A stretch of 64,000 bases of DNA from Plazaster borealis (taxonomy: Eukaryota > Echinodermata > Asteroidea > Forcipulatida > Labidiasteridae), in NCBI GenBank assembly GCA_021014325.1, contig CM037461.1:6663501-6727500 (forward strand), written 5' to 3'. The notes under the pieces are model-generated. The model searched no databases. It saw only the letters and a list, made by a program, of their open reading frames with translations, and was not told the DNA's origin. Positions within the stretch are counted from its first letter, which is position 1; each line of letters begins with the position of its first letter. Shown here one piece after another: positions 12,604 to 23,465 of this stretch. The position numbers were made by a program, and so were the translations under genes.

Positions 12604-12859
12604 TAGGTGTCGGGCATTCCGCCTGGAACACCTCCTGTTTTGTTCCCTTTTTAGGTGTTCGTGCAATCCAAGCACGAACACCTCATTGTTTTTGTTCTGG
12701 GTTTTTTTTGTTTAGTTGTTCGTGCAATACAAGCACGAACACCTCCTTGTTTTTGTTCTGTTTTTTTTTTTAGGTGTTCGTGCAATACAAGCACGAACAC
12801 CTCCTTGTTACTATTCTGTGTTTTTGTTAGATGTTCGTGCAATACAAGCACGAACACCT
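12604..12859. repeat. Array of five hairpin repeats, about 57 bp period
   Basis: Each unit holds a 31-nt perfect or near-perfect hairpin: arm AGGTGTTCGTGC, a 7-nt loop, arm GCACGAACACCT. A T-rich spacer ending in TTGTTCTG follows. Hairpins lie at 12653-12683, 12714-12744, 12772-12802 and 12829-12859, with a degenerate one at 12604-12634. A lone copy at 14960-14990 starts the next long unit. Both arms are kept, which implies selection or recent amplification. Confidence 0.85.
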
Positions 12860-14950
12860 CCTTGTTTTTGTTCTGGGGGGGGGGTTTCAGGGTTTTTTCT
12901 TCATCTTCTTCTTCTTATTATTATTATTATTTCTTCTTCTTCCACGGAACTCTTCTCAAAAGCACAACTCAAGATTGAAATTTAATTGAACATTGCAACT
13001 CATCAGACAATTCAACCTTAATATGAAGACGGCACTAACTTACTGACGTCATGATGACGTCATCAGGTGTCGAATTACCAGGGTTTTAAAGTTGAAAAAT
13101 GACCATTTGGTATTCGCTGTATCTCATTGAATTTGAAAACTTTGATGTTCATAATTGGGCATCGGATAGATCTAGACTGGGGTAACATTGCAAAAGTTTA
13201 CGCACAAATCGTATGTCCTTTGCTTCCGGTCAAAGTTTGACTTTGTTTTTAAAAAAAAAAATCAATGTCGGGGAATAACTCAAGATCGAAAATGAATTTA
13301 ACATTGAAACTCATCAGACAATCGGACCTCAATATCAAGATGACACAAACTTGATGATGTCATGATGACGTCATCAGGTATTGAATTACAATGAATCAAA
13401 GTTTAATATCTGTAAAAAAATCATACTCATGAACCACATGATGGAATTTTACAATCTATACATCATCGGATAGGTCGTTAAGAGTTCAACAAACGCTACA
13501 CAAAGCATGACCCCATTTGACCTTGACTATCGGTTCAAATCGGAAGTTCAAAATTTCACATAATTCGTATCTAAAAAACAACGTATTCCTTAATCAACAT
13601 TTTTGCATCAAGTGATAGATGATTGAGCCTGCTCAAACTTTGCACAGACATGACAACATTTTGACTTTTACATCTGGTCAAAACCGGTCGTTAAAGCCAA
13701 CGTTGGTTAAAGCGCACGTGTCTCTTGACGTGACTCACGTTGACAACGCACGACGGCACGACAGTGTGTTAACACATGTAGGCTCTGCGCACACGCTGCA
13801 CGTAGCACGTGTAGTGAGTTTACATTGTGTATAGTCTTGGTGCCAAGACGCTCCAGTTGAAGACTAATGTATGTACTGTACAGCTACATGTATGAATACA
13901 TTTGGCGTGACGGTGCAATATACAAGGAAACAACGAGCGAAAAATTCAATATTTGAAAATGTCATAACTCCTGAACCACATATTGGATATTTACAATCCA
14001 TACATCATCTGAAAGGTCTTAATAAACTTAACACGCGCTACATAAAGTGTGACCTTGTTTGACCTTGAATTCCGGTTCAAACCGGAAAGAGAAATTTAAT
14101 ATTTAAAAAAATCTTTACTTCTGAACAACTCATTCGATTTTTACAATCTATTCATCATTGGGAAAGTATGTAACAATTTTAGAAACTATATACAGAATGT
14201 GACCCCTTCCTGTTCAAACCGGAAGATGAAATTTAATATTTGAAAAAAACTAGAACTCTTGAAACACATTAGATTTTTATCATCTATACATCATCACAGA
14301 AAGGGCTCCAAAGATTTAAGAAACGCTACACACTGTGACCCCTTCCGGTTCAAACCGGAAAGTGAAAGTTAATGTTTCAACAAATCGTAATTTCTAAACA
14401 ATACTTTGGATTTTTACAATCTATACATTATTGGGAAAGTATGTAACAACTTAAGAAACAATACACAGAATGTGACCTCATTTGACCTTGACTTCCCGTT
14501 CAAACCGGAAGATGAAATTTAATACTTTAAAAAATCATAACTCCTGTACCACACAATGATTTTTTTACAATCTTTACATCATTAGAAAGGTCTTTAAAAT
14601 TTCCACGAGCGCGCACAAAAATGTGATTCTTTTGACCTTGACTTTTGGTCCAAATTGGAAGTTGAAGTTTAATATTTTAACTTATCATAACTCCTTAACC
14701 AGACATTGGTTTTTAAAAAGTATACATCATTGTTAAGGTCTTCAAAAAGTCAACAAACGCTGCACAAAGTGTGAACCCATTTGACCTTGACTTCCAGTTC
14801 AAACCGGAAGTTGAATTTTTATAATGAACAAATGTAACTCCTGAACCAGACGTTGGATTGATAAGGTAACTTGTCGACACCAAATCATTCACTGATAATT
14901 TGATGGCATTACTCTCGAACACCTTGTTTTTGTAACCAACAACAACTGAA
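12860..14950. repeat. Satellite-bearing unit A (Helentron/HINE-like)
   Basis: After the hairpins come a pyrimidine tract, two CRE-rich blocks (TGACGTCA twice at about 13043-13072, then a half-degenerate pair near 13350-13377) and a run of about 140-150-bp monomers from roughly 14060 on. The unit ends with CTCGAACACCTT (an inverted copy of the start) and a TTTTTGTAACCAAC stem region at 14913-14945. Short subterminal inverted repeats, internal tandem repeats and a 3' stem-loop together match nonautonomous Helentron-type elements. That assignment is inference. Confidence 0.5.
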
Positions 14951-17323
14951 TCACTAGTTAGGTGTCCGTGCAATACAAGCACGAACACCTCTTTGTTATT
15001 GTTCTGTTTTTTCTTTTTCTTCTTCATCTTCCTTCCCCGGAACTCTTCTCTAAATAATAACTCAAGATTGAAACTGAATCGAACATTGAAACTCATCAGA
15101 CAACTGAACCTCAATATAAAGACGGCACCCTAACAATGACGTCATGATGACGTCATCAGGTGTCGAATTACAAGGTTTTTAAAGTCGAAAAATGACCCTT
15201 TGCTATTTGCTGTATATCCTTGAATTTGAAAGCTATGATGTTAATAGTTGGGCATCGCATAGATCAAGACTAGGGCAACATTTTAAAAGGTTAACGCCAA
15301 AATCGTATGACCTTTACTTCCGTTCGTACCGGAAGGTCAAAGTTTGCCTTTGTTTGTTTTTCATAAAAAAATATATTTCGGGGCATATTTCAAGATTAAA
15401 ATGGAATTGAGCGTTGCAACTCATCAGACAATTGAACCTTAATATCAAGACGGCACAAACTTGATGATGTCATAATGACGTCATCAGGTATTGAATTACA
15501 ATAAATCAACATTTATTATCTGTAAAAATTCATAACTCATTAACCACATGTTGGATTTTTACAATCTACGCATCATCGGATAGGTTGTTAAAAGTTCAAA
15601 AAAACGCTACACAAAGCATGACACAATTTGACCTTGACTTCCGGTTCAAACTGGAAGCTGAACATTTCAAAAATTCATTTTAAATTCATATCTCAAAAAC
15701 CACGTATTTGTTTATCATATTTTTGCATCAGGTTATAGACGATTGAGCCTTCTCAAACTTTTGCACACATATGACAACATTTTGATGTTTACATCAAGTC
15801 AAAACCGGACGTTAAAGCGCACGTTGACAACGCGTGATACGTGTACACATATGCTGAATTAGACTTGGTTCCAAGTCCGTGAACGGTTTTTTGTCCAACG
15901 GTTTGCTAATACAGTTTTCATAAAATAGCACCCTCTTGTGGGTCAATATTGACGTCACTCACGTTGACAACGCACGACGGCACGATATGTAGGCCCTACG
16001 ACGAACACGCTGTAGTGAGTGACAGTGTGTATAGTATTGGTTCCAAGACGCTCCAGTTGAAAACTGATGTATGTACTGTACAGCTACATGTATGAATACA
16101 TTTGGCGTGACTGTGCATTATACAAAGAAACAACGAGCGAAAAATTCAATATTTGAAAATGTCATAACTCCTGAACCACAAATTGGATATTTGCAATCCA
16201 TACATCATCTGAAAGGTCTTAATAAACTTAACACGCGCTACACAAAGTGTGACCCTGTTTGACCTTGAATTCTGGTTCAAACCGGAAGTTGAAATTTAAT
16301 ATTTAAAAGTATCTGAACTTCTGAACAACTCATTCGATTTTTACAATCTATGCATCATTAGGAAAGTATGTTACAACTTAACAAACGATAAACAGAATAA
16401 GACCCCATTTAATTTTGACTTCCGGTTCAAACCGGAAGTTGAAATTTAATATTTGAAAAAAATCAGAACTCCTGAACCACACAATGGAATTTTATCATCT
16501 ATACGTCATCAGAAATGGCTCAAAAGACTTTTAAAAAAACGCAACACAAAGTGTGACCACATTTGACCTTGACTTCCGGTTAAAACCGGAAGTTAAAAGT
16601 TAATGTTTAAACAAATCGTAACTTCTGAACAACACATTGAATTTTTACAATCTATACATCATTGCGAAATTATGTAACAACTTAAGAAACGATGCACACA
16701 ATGTGACCCCATTTGACCTTTACTTCCGGTTCAAACCGGAAGATGAAATTTTGTATTTGAAAAAATCATAACTCCTGAACCACACTTTAGATTTTTATCA
16801 TCTATGCGTCATCCGAAAGGGCTCCAAGGACCTAAACTTTCGATACATCGTGACCTCATTTGACCTCGACTTCCGGTTAAAACCGGGTGTTGAAATTTAA
16901 ACTTTAAAAAAATCATAACTTCTGAACTACACATTGGGTTTTTACAATCTATACAGAATTGGAAAAGTATGTAAAAACTTAAGAAAAGATACATACAGTG
17001 TGACCTCATTTAAGTTTGACTTCCGTTTCAAACCGGAAAATGAAATTTAATGTTTGTCAAAAACATATCTCCGTGCACGCAATAGATTTTTACAATCATT
17101 ACGTCATTAAACAGGTCTTTAAAATCTCAACAAGCACTACACAAAATGTGACCCCATTTGACCTGACTTCCAGTTCAAACCGGAAGTTGAAATTTTATAA
17201 TGGAAAAAACTAACTTCTGAACCAAACATAAGATTTTTGTCACCAATTCATTTAATCATAATTTGATGACATCACTCACGAACACCTTGTTTTTGTAACC
17301 AACAAAAACTAAACACTAGTTTT
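14951..17323. repeat. Satellite-bearing unit B (Helentron/HINE-like)
   Basis: Head-to-tail copy of unit A. It starts with ACTAGTTAGGTGTCCGTG and one hairpin, carries the same two CRE blocks (15138-15162 and 15464-15489), and has the best-preserved satellite. It ends with CTCACGAACACCTT (17275-17288) and a perfect hairpin with TTTTTGT and ACAAAAA arms (17290-17308). ACTAG then marks the start of the next unit. The subterminal repeats AGGTGTTCGTG and CACGAACACCT are exact complements. Confidence 0.55.
16269..17187. repeat. 150-bp satellite with an inverted ETS-like palindrome
   Basis: Each monomer has a near-perfect palindrome, ACTTCCGGTT and AACCGGAAGT around two bases, starting at 16269, 16418, 16572, 16722, 16869, 17019 and 17166. 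Spacing is 147-154 bp. TGACCTTGA precedes many palindromes and GACCCCATTTGACC several. Less regular monomers occupy 14060-14810, with outliers at 15636 and 17963. ACCGGAAGT is the ETS-family consensus and TCAAGGTCA the ERR/SF-1 type site, so each unit is a dense potential binding site. No binding is shown. Confidence 0.8.
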
Positions 17324-18140
17324 TTCATACTTATTTTTTCTTCTTCTTATCCCCCTTGAGTTTCCGCTAACTAAAGCACACTTTCAAAGCTCATATAAAC
17401 TTGAAACTTCACATATTATAGTTAGATACTCATAATGAGATGAAGCCGTTGCAATGTCGTCATGACGTCATCAGGTATTAAATTACAAGCCGTTTAGATT
17501 TAAAAAGTGACCATATGCTAATCACGATATTTTATTATATATTAAAGCTGTGATGTTCATATTTAAGCATCTGATAGATCAAGACAGGGGCAACATTTGA
17601 AAAGTTAAGGTCAAAATCGTATGATTTTAACTTCCGGTCGTACCGGAAGGTCAAAGTTTGCCTTTTGGGTTTTGTGTCGTCTAAAAACATTTTTCGGGAA
17701 TATTTACAGCATAGCTCAAGATTAAAAAATGAATTGAACATTTAAACTCATCAGACAATTGAACCTCAATATCAAAATGTCACAAACTTTATGATGTCAT
17801 GATGACGTTATCAGGTATCAAATAACATTAAATCACAGTTAAATATATGAAATAAATCATAACTCATGAACCACAAGCTGGAATTTTACATTCTAAACAT
17901 CGTCGGAAAGTTCTGGTAATGTTCAACAAAAGTTAGAAAGAGCGTGACCCCATTTGACCTTGACTTCCGGTTCAAACCGGAAGTTGTAAATTTGAAGAAA
18001 ATTTCAAAAAATCATATCTCAAGAACCACTCATAAATTAGTCAAACCCTTTACATCAGGTTGTAGGTCATTGAACATGCTCAAACCTTTTGCACAGAGAT
18101 GATACCATTATGACCTTAACTTCTGGTGCAAAACTGGCGT
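17324..18140. repeat. Satellite-bearing unit C (truncated)
   Basis: Third copy of the long unit. The 5' hairpin is lost (ACTAGTTTTTTC replaces it), but the pyrimidine tract, the CRE blocks (17454-17474 and 17790-17813), a TCGTACCGGAAGG palindrome near 17632 and a perfect satellite core at about 17963-17984 remain. A further short piece of the unit start recurs at 18437-18535. Confidence 0.6.
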
Positions 18141-19780
18141 TAAAGCCAACGTATCTAGTTAATCGGCATTTAAACTTTGTATAGAGAAAAAAGCACTGTG
18201 GCTGGCCGTTCTGCTCCATTGATCAAAAGGTTCAAAGTCCACGAAGTCAGTGTAGAGTAGTTCCACATTTTAAACGTTAGCAGTTTGGTGGCGCTATACC
18301 AAATGAATGGTCATGGTAATTTTACCGCGCTCTGTGACATTATTGGCACGCTTCGTGACAGACACCGGCTCGTTTTAGTCTCTAAGGAGAATCTACGCAA
18401 ACACGAAATGTGAGCATTTACGTCGGCCAACAAAGACACACTTTCCAAGCTCACATAAACTTGAAACATCACATATAGTTAGCTATTTATTAGTAGATGA
18501 AACTGTTGCAATGGCGTCTCCAGGTGTCAAATTACAAGCATTTTAAAAATTACATATTTAACTCTTTGAAAATCCGTATCAAATCAAGGATAAGAGACCC
18601 CAGGCTGCTTTTCGAGTACTATACAAGGGTAATAATTATAGGGGTTTTTTTTTGCGTGACATTTGGAACCAACTGTTTGTTTCAATCCTATCTCAAAAAC
18701 GCGACCACCTTTTGAAATAAATTTGCAAAGGTTAATTTTTATTGTATGCAAGTACATTTTTATATAGGATTAAAACAATCGAACGGTTAACCAAAGATAT
18801 ACAATGCCTTTATTAGGCACACTTTCAAACTTTTTAATCGTTTGAGAACAATTGTCTTGAACAAACGTCACGATGACGGCATCAGATCATTTTTCCCTTT
18901 TACAACTTTATCAACTTATTTATTACATATCTTGAGAACTAAAAAGGGCTGCACTAAATGCTTCGTCAAGCTGAAACCAAGCTTACCTTATTCAAACTGG
19001 GATACATAATACCCCTTAAGTGCATTTAATCCCCTGGGTATACGCAAATGTTGGAAAGGTGGTAGTGACTGTTAAACACAATCCAACATACATTAACATG
19101 TTTACTGTGCATTTACAATGACACAGCTTGACTTGGGGGGGGGGACTGGTTGCAAACCAGACACATAGCCACAGCTGTCGGCAAGACGTCAGACACTTGC
19201 TACAAACAAAGAACAGACGGCTCAACTTATGAAAGGGTTAGATCTTGGGAGGTCTGTATTTGACATGGGCTATTTATGTGCTAAGTACATGAGTGTATGG
19301 TGAGTGCAAATAGTTTTCTGCCCCTCAAACAAAAATCTGGGACCTGATACCCCCCCCCCCCTTAGATATGTGGAATGGTCTTGTCTGGGATGTCAGGGAA
19401 TTTGAGTCCCACAGGTCATTACACTTTGGAGATTATGCTAATTTAATCAATGTGTGGAGCACATCTGTCCACCCTCCCCTCACCCCCCCCATACACAATT
19501 ATATATTTACTTACTATTAATTACACCGAACACCTATTGTTTGTTATTAAAACCAGTTTAAGTCTAGTTACTATTTAAAATAGTTGCAGGAATGAAAACA
19601 CACTGTCAGTTATGTACGAATAAAGTAGTCGGCTTTTTTTTTGTCTTACAAAAATAAATATACATAGTAAGCAGACTCCGAAACAGCAGTTTGAAAAACA
19701 ACACAACTTCAATCGCAATTTTCTCCAAACACGCTTTTTTTGGGGGGGGGGGGGCTGTGAAGGAGATCTCTGAAGGGTCA
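18141..19780. other. Right part of the 7.6 kb element, no gene
   Basis: No transposase or other coding region is recognised. Homopolymer runs occur: G at about 19136-19143 and 19742-19754, C at 19351-19361. The sequence leads to the right inverted end. Confidence 0.45.
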
Positions 19781-19799
19781 CTTCGTGTCACGTGTGACG

Positions 19800-19939
19800 A
19801 TTTGATCAGTTTAATTGAGTCAAAGACTCACTCACAGTGTCTGCACAATTTTTCTACTAATGGATCAGAATTTGTTTAAATTATTGTATATTTTTTGTCT
19901 TTCATACATTTTTAGAAAACTTATCCACCAATGTTTATC
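19800..19939 (+). promoter_or_regulatory. Proximal promoter and leader of lectin 1
   Basis: This stretch aligns with the last 140 bp before lectins 3 and 4 (GTCAAAGACT, then a TTCTACT block, GGATCAGA and ATTTGTTT). The TATAAAT of lectins 3 and 4 is replaced by TTTAAATT near 19874. A possible splice acceptor, CATTTTTAG, ends at about 19915, so a 5' UTR intron reaching back across the insertion cannot be excluded. Confidence 0.5.
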
Positions 19940-20926
19940 ATGGAAATTATCATCACAACCTTGTTTCTGATGTTGATGGTACAAACCTGCCAGAGTGAAA
20001 ACCAGCGATTATTTTTCGAAACTTTGTACTTTGCTAAAAACCGAGCCTTACTGAATCATGTGATTCAGTGGAAGACTGTATCTTCTCCTGTGATATGTGG
20101 ACGAGACTGCTCTATGGACCCACACTGTGTATCATTCAACTATAACATCATAAAACGTATTTGTGTGTTGAATAATGCCAGCAGAGCTCACAGCCCCGAT
20201 GACTTTGTAAAGCTGCAAGGAAGTGTGTACTATGATGACAATGTGAACAACCCCTCGTTTTCAACACCCCGCACGGAAAGCTGCAGCAGTTGTTTGATGA
20301 TGTATCAGGCTGGTTACCGTGACAATGACACATACACCATCTTTCCTACACGTCCGACTGATGGGTTACAGGTTTACTGTGATATGGAGACAGATGGAGG
20401 AGGCTGGATCGTGTTCCAGAGAAGACAAGATGGCTCTGTTGACTTTTACCGTAACTGGACTGAATACCAATCTGGGTTTGGTGATCTACATAATGAGTTC
20501 TGGTTGGGAAATGATATCCTTCGTGACCTTACTCGATCAGGACAATGGCAACTCAGAGTAGATTTAGAAGATTGGCAGTCCAACACATCTTGGGCTTCTT
20601 ATGGTGAGTTTAGTGTTACAGGCGACAAGTACACTCTCCATGTTGGTTCATACGATGCTGAGAGTTCAGCAGGCGATTCAATGGACCATAGTAATGGGAG
20701 ACCATTCAGTACCTTGGATCAGGACAATGATGGATGGGGGGAAGAACATTGTGCTGAGAGATATAACGGTGCATGGTGGTATAATTACTGCCACCATGCT
20801 AATCTGAATGGTAAATACTACCAACATGCAAACGTGTCGCATGGACAGGGAATAAATTGGCATACATGGACAGAACTTAATTACTCCCTCAAGAAATGCA
20901 GCATGAAACTACGGCAAGTGATATAA
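19940..20926 (+). CDS. Secreted PAN/apple-like plus fibrinogen-domain lectin, copy 1 (intact)
   Basis: Single-exon gene of 328 residues. Residues 1-19 are a signal peptide ending TCQS. Residues 30-100 form a PAN/apple-like domain with Cys at 53, 57, 63 and 75. Residues about 115-328 are a fibrinogen C-terminal domain with GGGW (153-156), the calcium loop DQDND (260-264), the Cys271-Cys284 pair and AWWYNYCHHANLNG, the ficolin/tachylectin-like acetyl-group pocket. The family binds acetylated or microbial glycans outside the cell and acts in innate recognition; the ligand here is unknown. I chose the ATG at 19940, not 19931, because lectins 3 and 4 share the ATCATGG context. All its motifs are intact, although a 7.6 kb element lies 140 bp upstream. 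Confidence 0.9.
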   Translation: MEIIITTLFLMLMVQTCQSENQRLFFETLYFAKNRALLNHVIQWKTVSSPVICGRDCSMDPHCVSFNYNIIKRICVLNNASRAHSPDDFVKLQGSVYYDDNVNNPSFSTPRTESCSSCLMMYQAGYRDNDTYTIFPTRPTDGLQVYCDMETDGGGWIVFQRRQDGSVDFYRNWTEYQSGFGDLHNEFWLGNDILRDLTRSGQWQLRVDLEDWQSNTSWASYGEFSVTGDKYTLHVGSYDAESSAGDSMDHSNGRPFSTLDQDNDGWGEEHCAERYNGAWWYNYCHHANLNGKYYQHANVSHGQGINWHTWTELNYSLKKCSMKLRQVI

Positions 20927-21285
20927 ACTCAAACTCTAACAAGAGTTTAACTTATAACACTTGACTTGTTCAACTGCGGGGGGGGGGAGGGTATTTTCAC
21001 TCAAAAATTAGCCTTGAAAATCCAAGTCGTGTTCAACTTATGTCAACTGTACGCAAACGTTATCTGAGGTATCTAGCCCTATGGTATGGTGGTCTCCCTA
21101 TGTTGTATTTTTATCAATTTATTTTGTTCGGGTGCCAGTCAGAAGCCATTCAAACGTTAATTCAACAAAGTGGATTTTTCTTTGTTCAACCCCAAATTTA
21201 TATAGGTATATGGTAATTGTAGTCAACATCTGGCTAAATTATTTCCCCTAAAATGCCCCCGTTGTTTTAAAAACAATGATATTAT
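20927..21285 (+). other. 3' flank of lectin 1
   Basis: This flank is closely similar to the 3' flank of lectin 4 (59130-59470) and differs from those of lectins 2 and 3. No further coding sequence. A G-run lies at about 20979-20987. Confidence 0.6.
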
Positions 21286-21288
21286 TAT

Positions 21289-21375
21289 AATAGTGCCTAA
21301 TACTTGCTTCTTATATAGCGCTTTATCACATCCAAATGGGCATTTCAAAGCGCTGAGTATTTTGTCTGAAGTGTC
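21289..21375 (-). repeat. SINE tail fragment
   Basis: On the minus strand it contains an AAAGCGCTATATAAGAAGC tail followed by an AT-rich run, like the tails at 5740 and 36670. It is 5'-truncated, with no tRNA-derived head. Confidence 0.5.
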
Positions 21376-21545
21376 GTTTACAAATTGGTCTAAGTGTATT
21401 GTTTTAAAATACTGAGTGATTGATACTTTAAATATTTTGATTTGTTGTATATTTTGATTTGATTTGTCGTTATTTGATAAGAATTTTACGCAATCGGTCA
21501 AGATTTGTTTGGTTTTTTTTGGTTTTTTTATTGTTGAATGTCAGT

Positions 21546-21720
21546 TTGGTTCATATACTACTCAGAGTACATCAAGTGATTCAATTACATGTTATCATTA
21601 CGGACGTCCATTCTCAAGAAAGGATCAGTACAATGATACATATTAACGTAATTGGCGTTGACATTTGATAAAACAATAAGGTTGGAAATTAAAAGGCTGG
21701 AAACTATTTAACTACTGCAG
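21546..21720 (+). pseudogene. Lectin FBG-domain fragment a
   Basis: The sequence TCATATACTACTCAGAGTAC, then GATTCAATTAC, GGACGTCCATTCTC and GATCAGTACAATGAT aligns with the region just before and across the calcium loop of lectin 2 (33898-33984). A remnant of the GGCTGGAAA segment follows. The frame is broken after about 30 codons. It is a relic of the C-terminal FBG subdomain. Confidence 0.7.
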
Positions 21721-21888
21721 ACTGATTGACGGTAATATAAATAGATTGTATAAAATCACAGCGGTATGTGATATGCTAAAGCCACCTGCAACATTTGTTG
21801 TTTAAGACAAGTATAAACTTGAATTTTCAAACTCTTTAACTTGACATTTTTAAGACTTCAAAAGACTTCTTCCTTTCCATGTGTTTAG

Positions 21889-22148
21889 GTCAACTGAAAT
21901 GCTAAGAATTGTACGAGCGGGTACTTATAAAGAAAATTACGAATCAACAAGGAATTATTTCTTAAAAGTCTTTTGCCGTACGCCAACATAACAAACCAGA
22001 ACTTGTTTTTAACATGGGAATAATTGGGTTCAGAATTGGAAAGAGCGCCCTCAATTTGTGTATAATAAGGATTCCATCTTCAAGTGATGCTAACGTTGAC
22101 AATGCAGAGTACAAAGACCTTTTAAAAGTTTTCAAAGTCAAATCCTAA
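21889..22148 (+). pseudogene. Terminal exon of an unrecognised gene, decayed copy
   Basis: Near-copy of the exon at 25864-26162. The acceptor (CATGTGTTTAG) and the last 120 bp to the stop codon are kept. A CAA to TAA change near the start, plus two internal deletions, break the frame. It is flanked by lectin fragments a and b. Confidence 0.7.
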
Positions 22149-22582
22149 AATAAAAAGACGGTGTTTATCAATGTGGTTCAATTTTGTTTTCCTTTTCTAA
22201 ACCAGACGACAAAACAATTGTTGATTATCTGTTAGTTTTTATAAATTGGGCCACTCTGGATTGTATGTGATCCTCTTTGGTATCGGTGCATTTTCCAAGA
22301 GAAGGTGATATAAAGTCATAATCTTCGTCCTCAATTGCCAGTTCGAGCAAATTTTCAAACTCTTTAACTTGACATTTTTAAGCCTGGATTTTAAAATGGG
22401 ACTATTTGACAAATTTGTACAAATCGTTGTACATTTATTGTTTAAAAACACTGACTGATTGATAGTTTAAATATTTGGATTTGTCGTATATTTTGATTTG
22501 ATTTATCGTATTTGATTAGAGTTTTTACGCAATTAGTCAAGATTTTGTTTATTATAATTTTTATTACTGGATGTCATTTTAG

Positions 22583-22745
22583 TTCATACACTACTCAGAG
22601 TACACCAGGCGGTTCAATAACGGATGTCCATTCACAACACAGGATGAGGACAATTATACAGATTTATGTAATTGGCGTTGACATTTGATTTAACAAAATG
22701 GAAGTTAAAAGGTTGTACATTAGTTGAATACTGCAGACTGGTAAT
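22583..22745 (+). pseudogene. Lectin FBG-domain fragment b
   Basis: Paralogous to fragment a, including flanks (TTTTGATTTGATTT upstream, ATACTGCAGACTG downstream). It keeps TCATACACTACTCAGAGTAC, GGATGTCCATTCACAAC and GATGAGGACAATTAT. Shorter and more decayed than fragment a. Fragments a and b arose by tandem duplication, with TTTAACTTGACATTTTTAAG marking the junction at 21834 and 22362. Confidence 0.65.
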
Positions 22746-23109
22746 TGTGTATATAAAATATGGTGTTTGAACTTTCACAGTGGTATAAAATGAGTTTTAT
22801 TGTAGAATTTTAAAAAAAAATTGAAGTTCATTAGAGTACTAATATTTCCTCTGTCGAGTATGTTTGATAACTGATTGGTCTGGTTGTACGAACCTTTAGA
22901 CTCTTAAAACGACGTGTTAAAGTAATTATTTGGTGTTCTGGAACAAGGATCCCATTAGGGATGTATTGTTTTAGTAATTTAATTTGTCGGTTTATAATTT
23001 ACGTGAATCGACAAAGATGATTCTTGAAGAGGGGGCATGTACTATGGGACTACTTTATGAGTTTGGCATAAGGATTTTTGATTATAATTAGGGCACAGGA
23101 CTACATAAT
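22746..23109. other. Gene-free DNA
   Basis: Nothing recognisable between lectin fragment b and the MITE. Confidence 0.5.
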
Positions 23110-23461
23110 GGTATCGTACACGTTTGGTAATGACTCAAAACAAATATTAGCATAAAAAATTACTTGTTAACAAGCAACGGAGAGCTGTTGATAGTATAAC
23201 ACATTGTAGGAAACGACTCCCTCTGAAGTAACCTAGTTTTTGAGAAAGAGGTAATTTAAAATAATAAAAACTTCTTGCAAGAAGTTTTTATTCCTATCTG
23301 AAAGCACACAAATCTGTACAACAAGGGTGTTTTTTCTTTCATTATTTTCTTCGATGACCAATTGAGCCCAAATTTTCACAGGCTTGTTATTTTATGCATA
23401 TGTTGGGATACACCAAGTGAGAACACTGGTCTTTGACAATTTCCAAACGTGTTCAGTGCCT
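23110..23461. mobile_element. TTAA-flanked MITE, copy 2
   Basis: Same family as 11426-11790, with the internal AACTTCTTGCAAGAAGTT hairpin. The right TTAA is at 23462-23465. The left end has lost its TTAAA. It abuts the truncated LTR on its right. Confidence 0.8.
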
Positions 23462-23465
23462 TTAA

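Larger units (their letters stand above)
12187..19799. mobile_element. 7.6 kb inserted element with inverted ends and ATTT target duplication
   Basis: The left end reads CGTCACGCGTATCACGAAG. The right end read inward is CGTCACACGTGACACGAAG, with related sequence continuing for about 28 bp. The element is bounded by ATTT at 12183-12186 and 19800-19803. The lectin 4 promoter, near 58000, shows the uninterrupted site TTCATTTGATCA. The interior has no recognisable transposase. It holds repeats of the terminal CACGAAGTGACC motif, a hairpin array, paired CRE sites and a 150-bp satellite. The 4-bp duplication fits several DNA-transposon superfamilies (for example Sola, Chapaev or Academ), so I do not assign one. 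Confidence 0.75.

Noticed and set aside
12653..12859. Hairpins plus T-runs resembling intrinsic terminators
   Set aside because: The genome is eukaryotic and the hairpins form a tandem repeat with no gene ending at them.
12655..12985. 107- and 89-codon ORFs over the hairpin array
   Set aside because: They translate the hairpin repeat and a microsatellite and have low-complexity products.
19931..19939. Upstream ATG of lectin 1
   Set aside because: The paralogs have no ATG at this place, and the next ATG sits in the conserved ATCATGG context.
20927..21000. Lectins as processed retrogenes
   Set aside because: No poly(A) tract or target duplication is seen, and homology continues through promoters and 3' flanks, as in DNA-level duplication.
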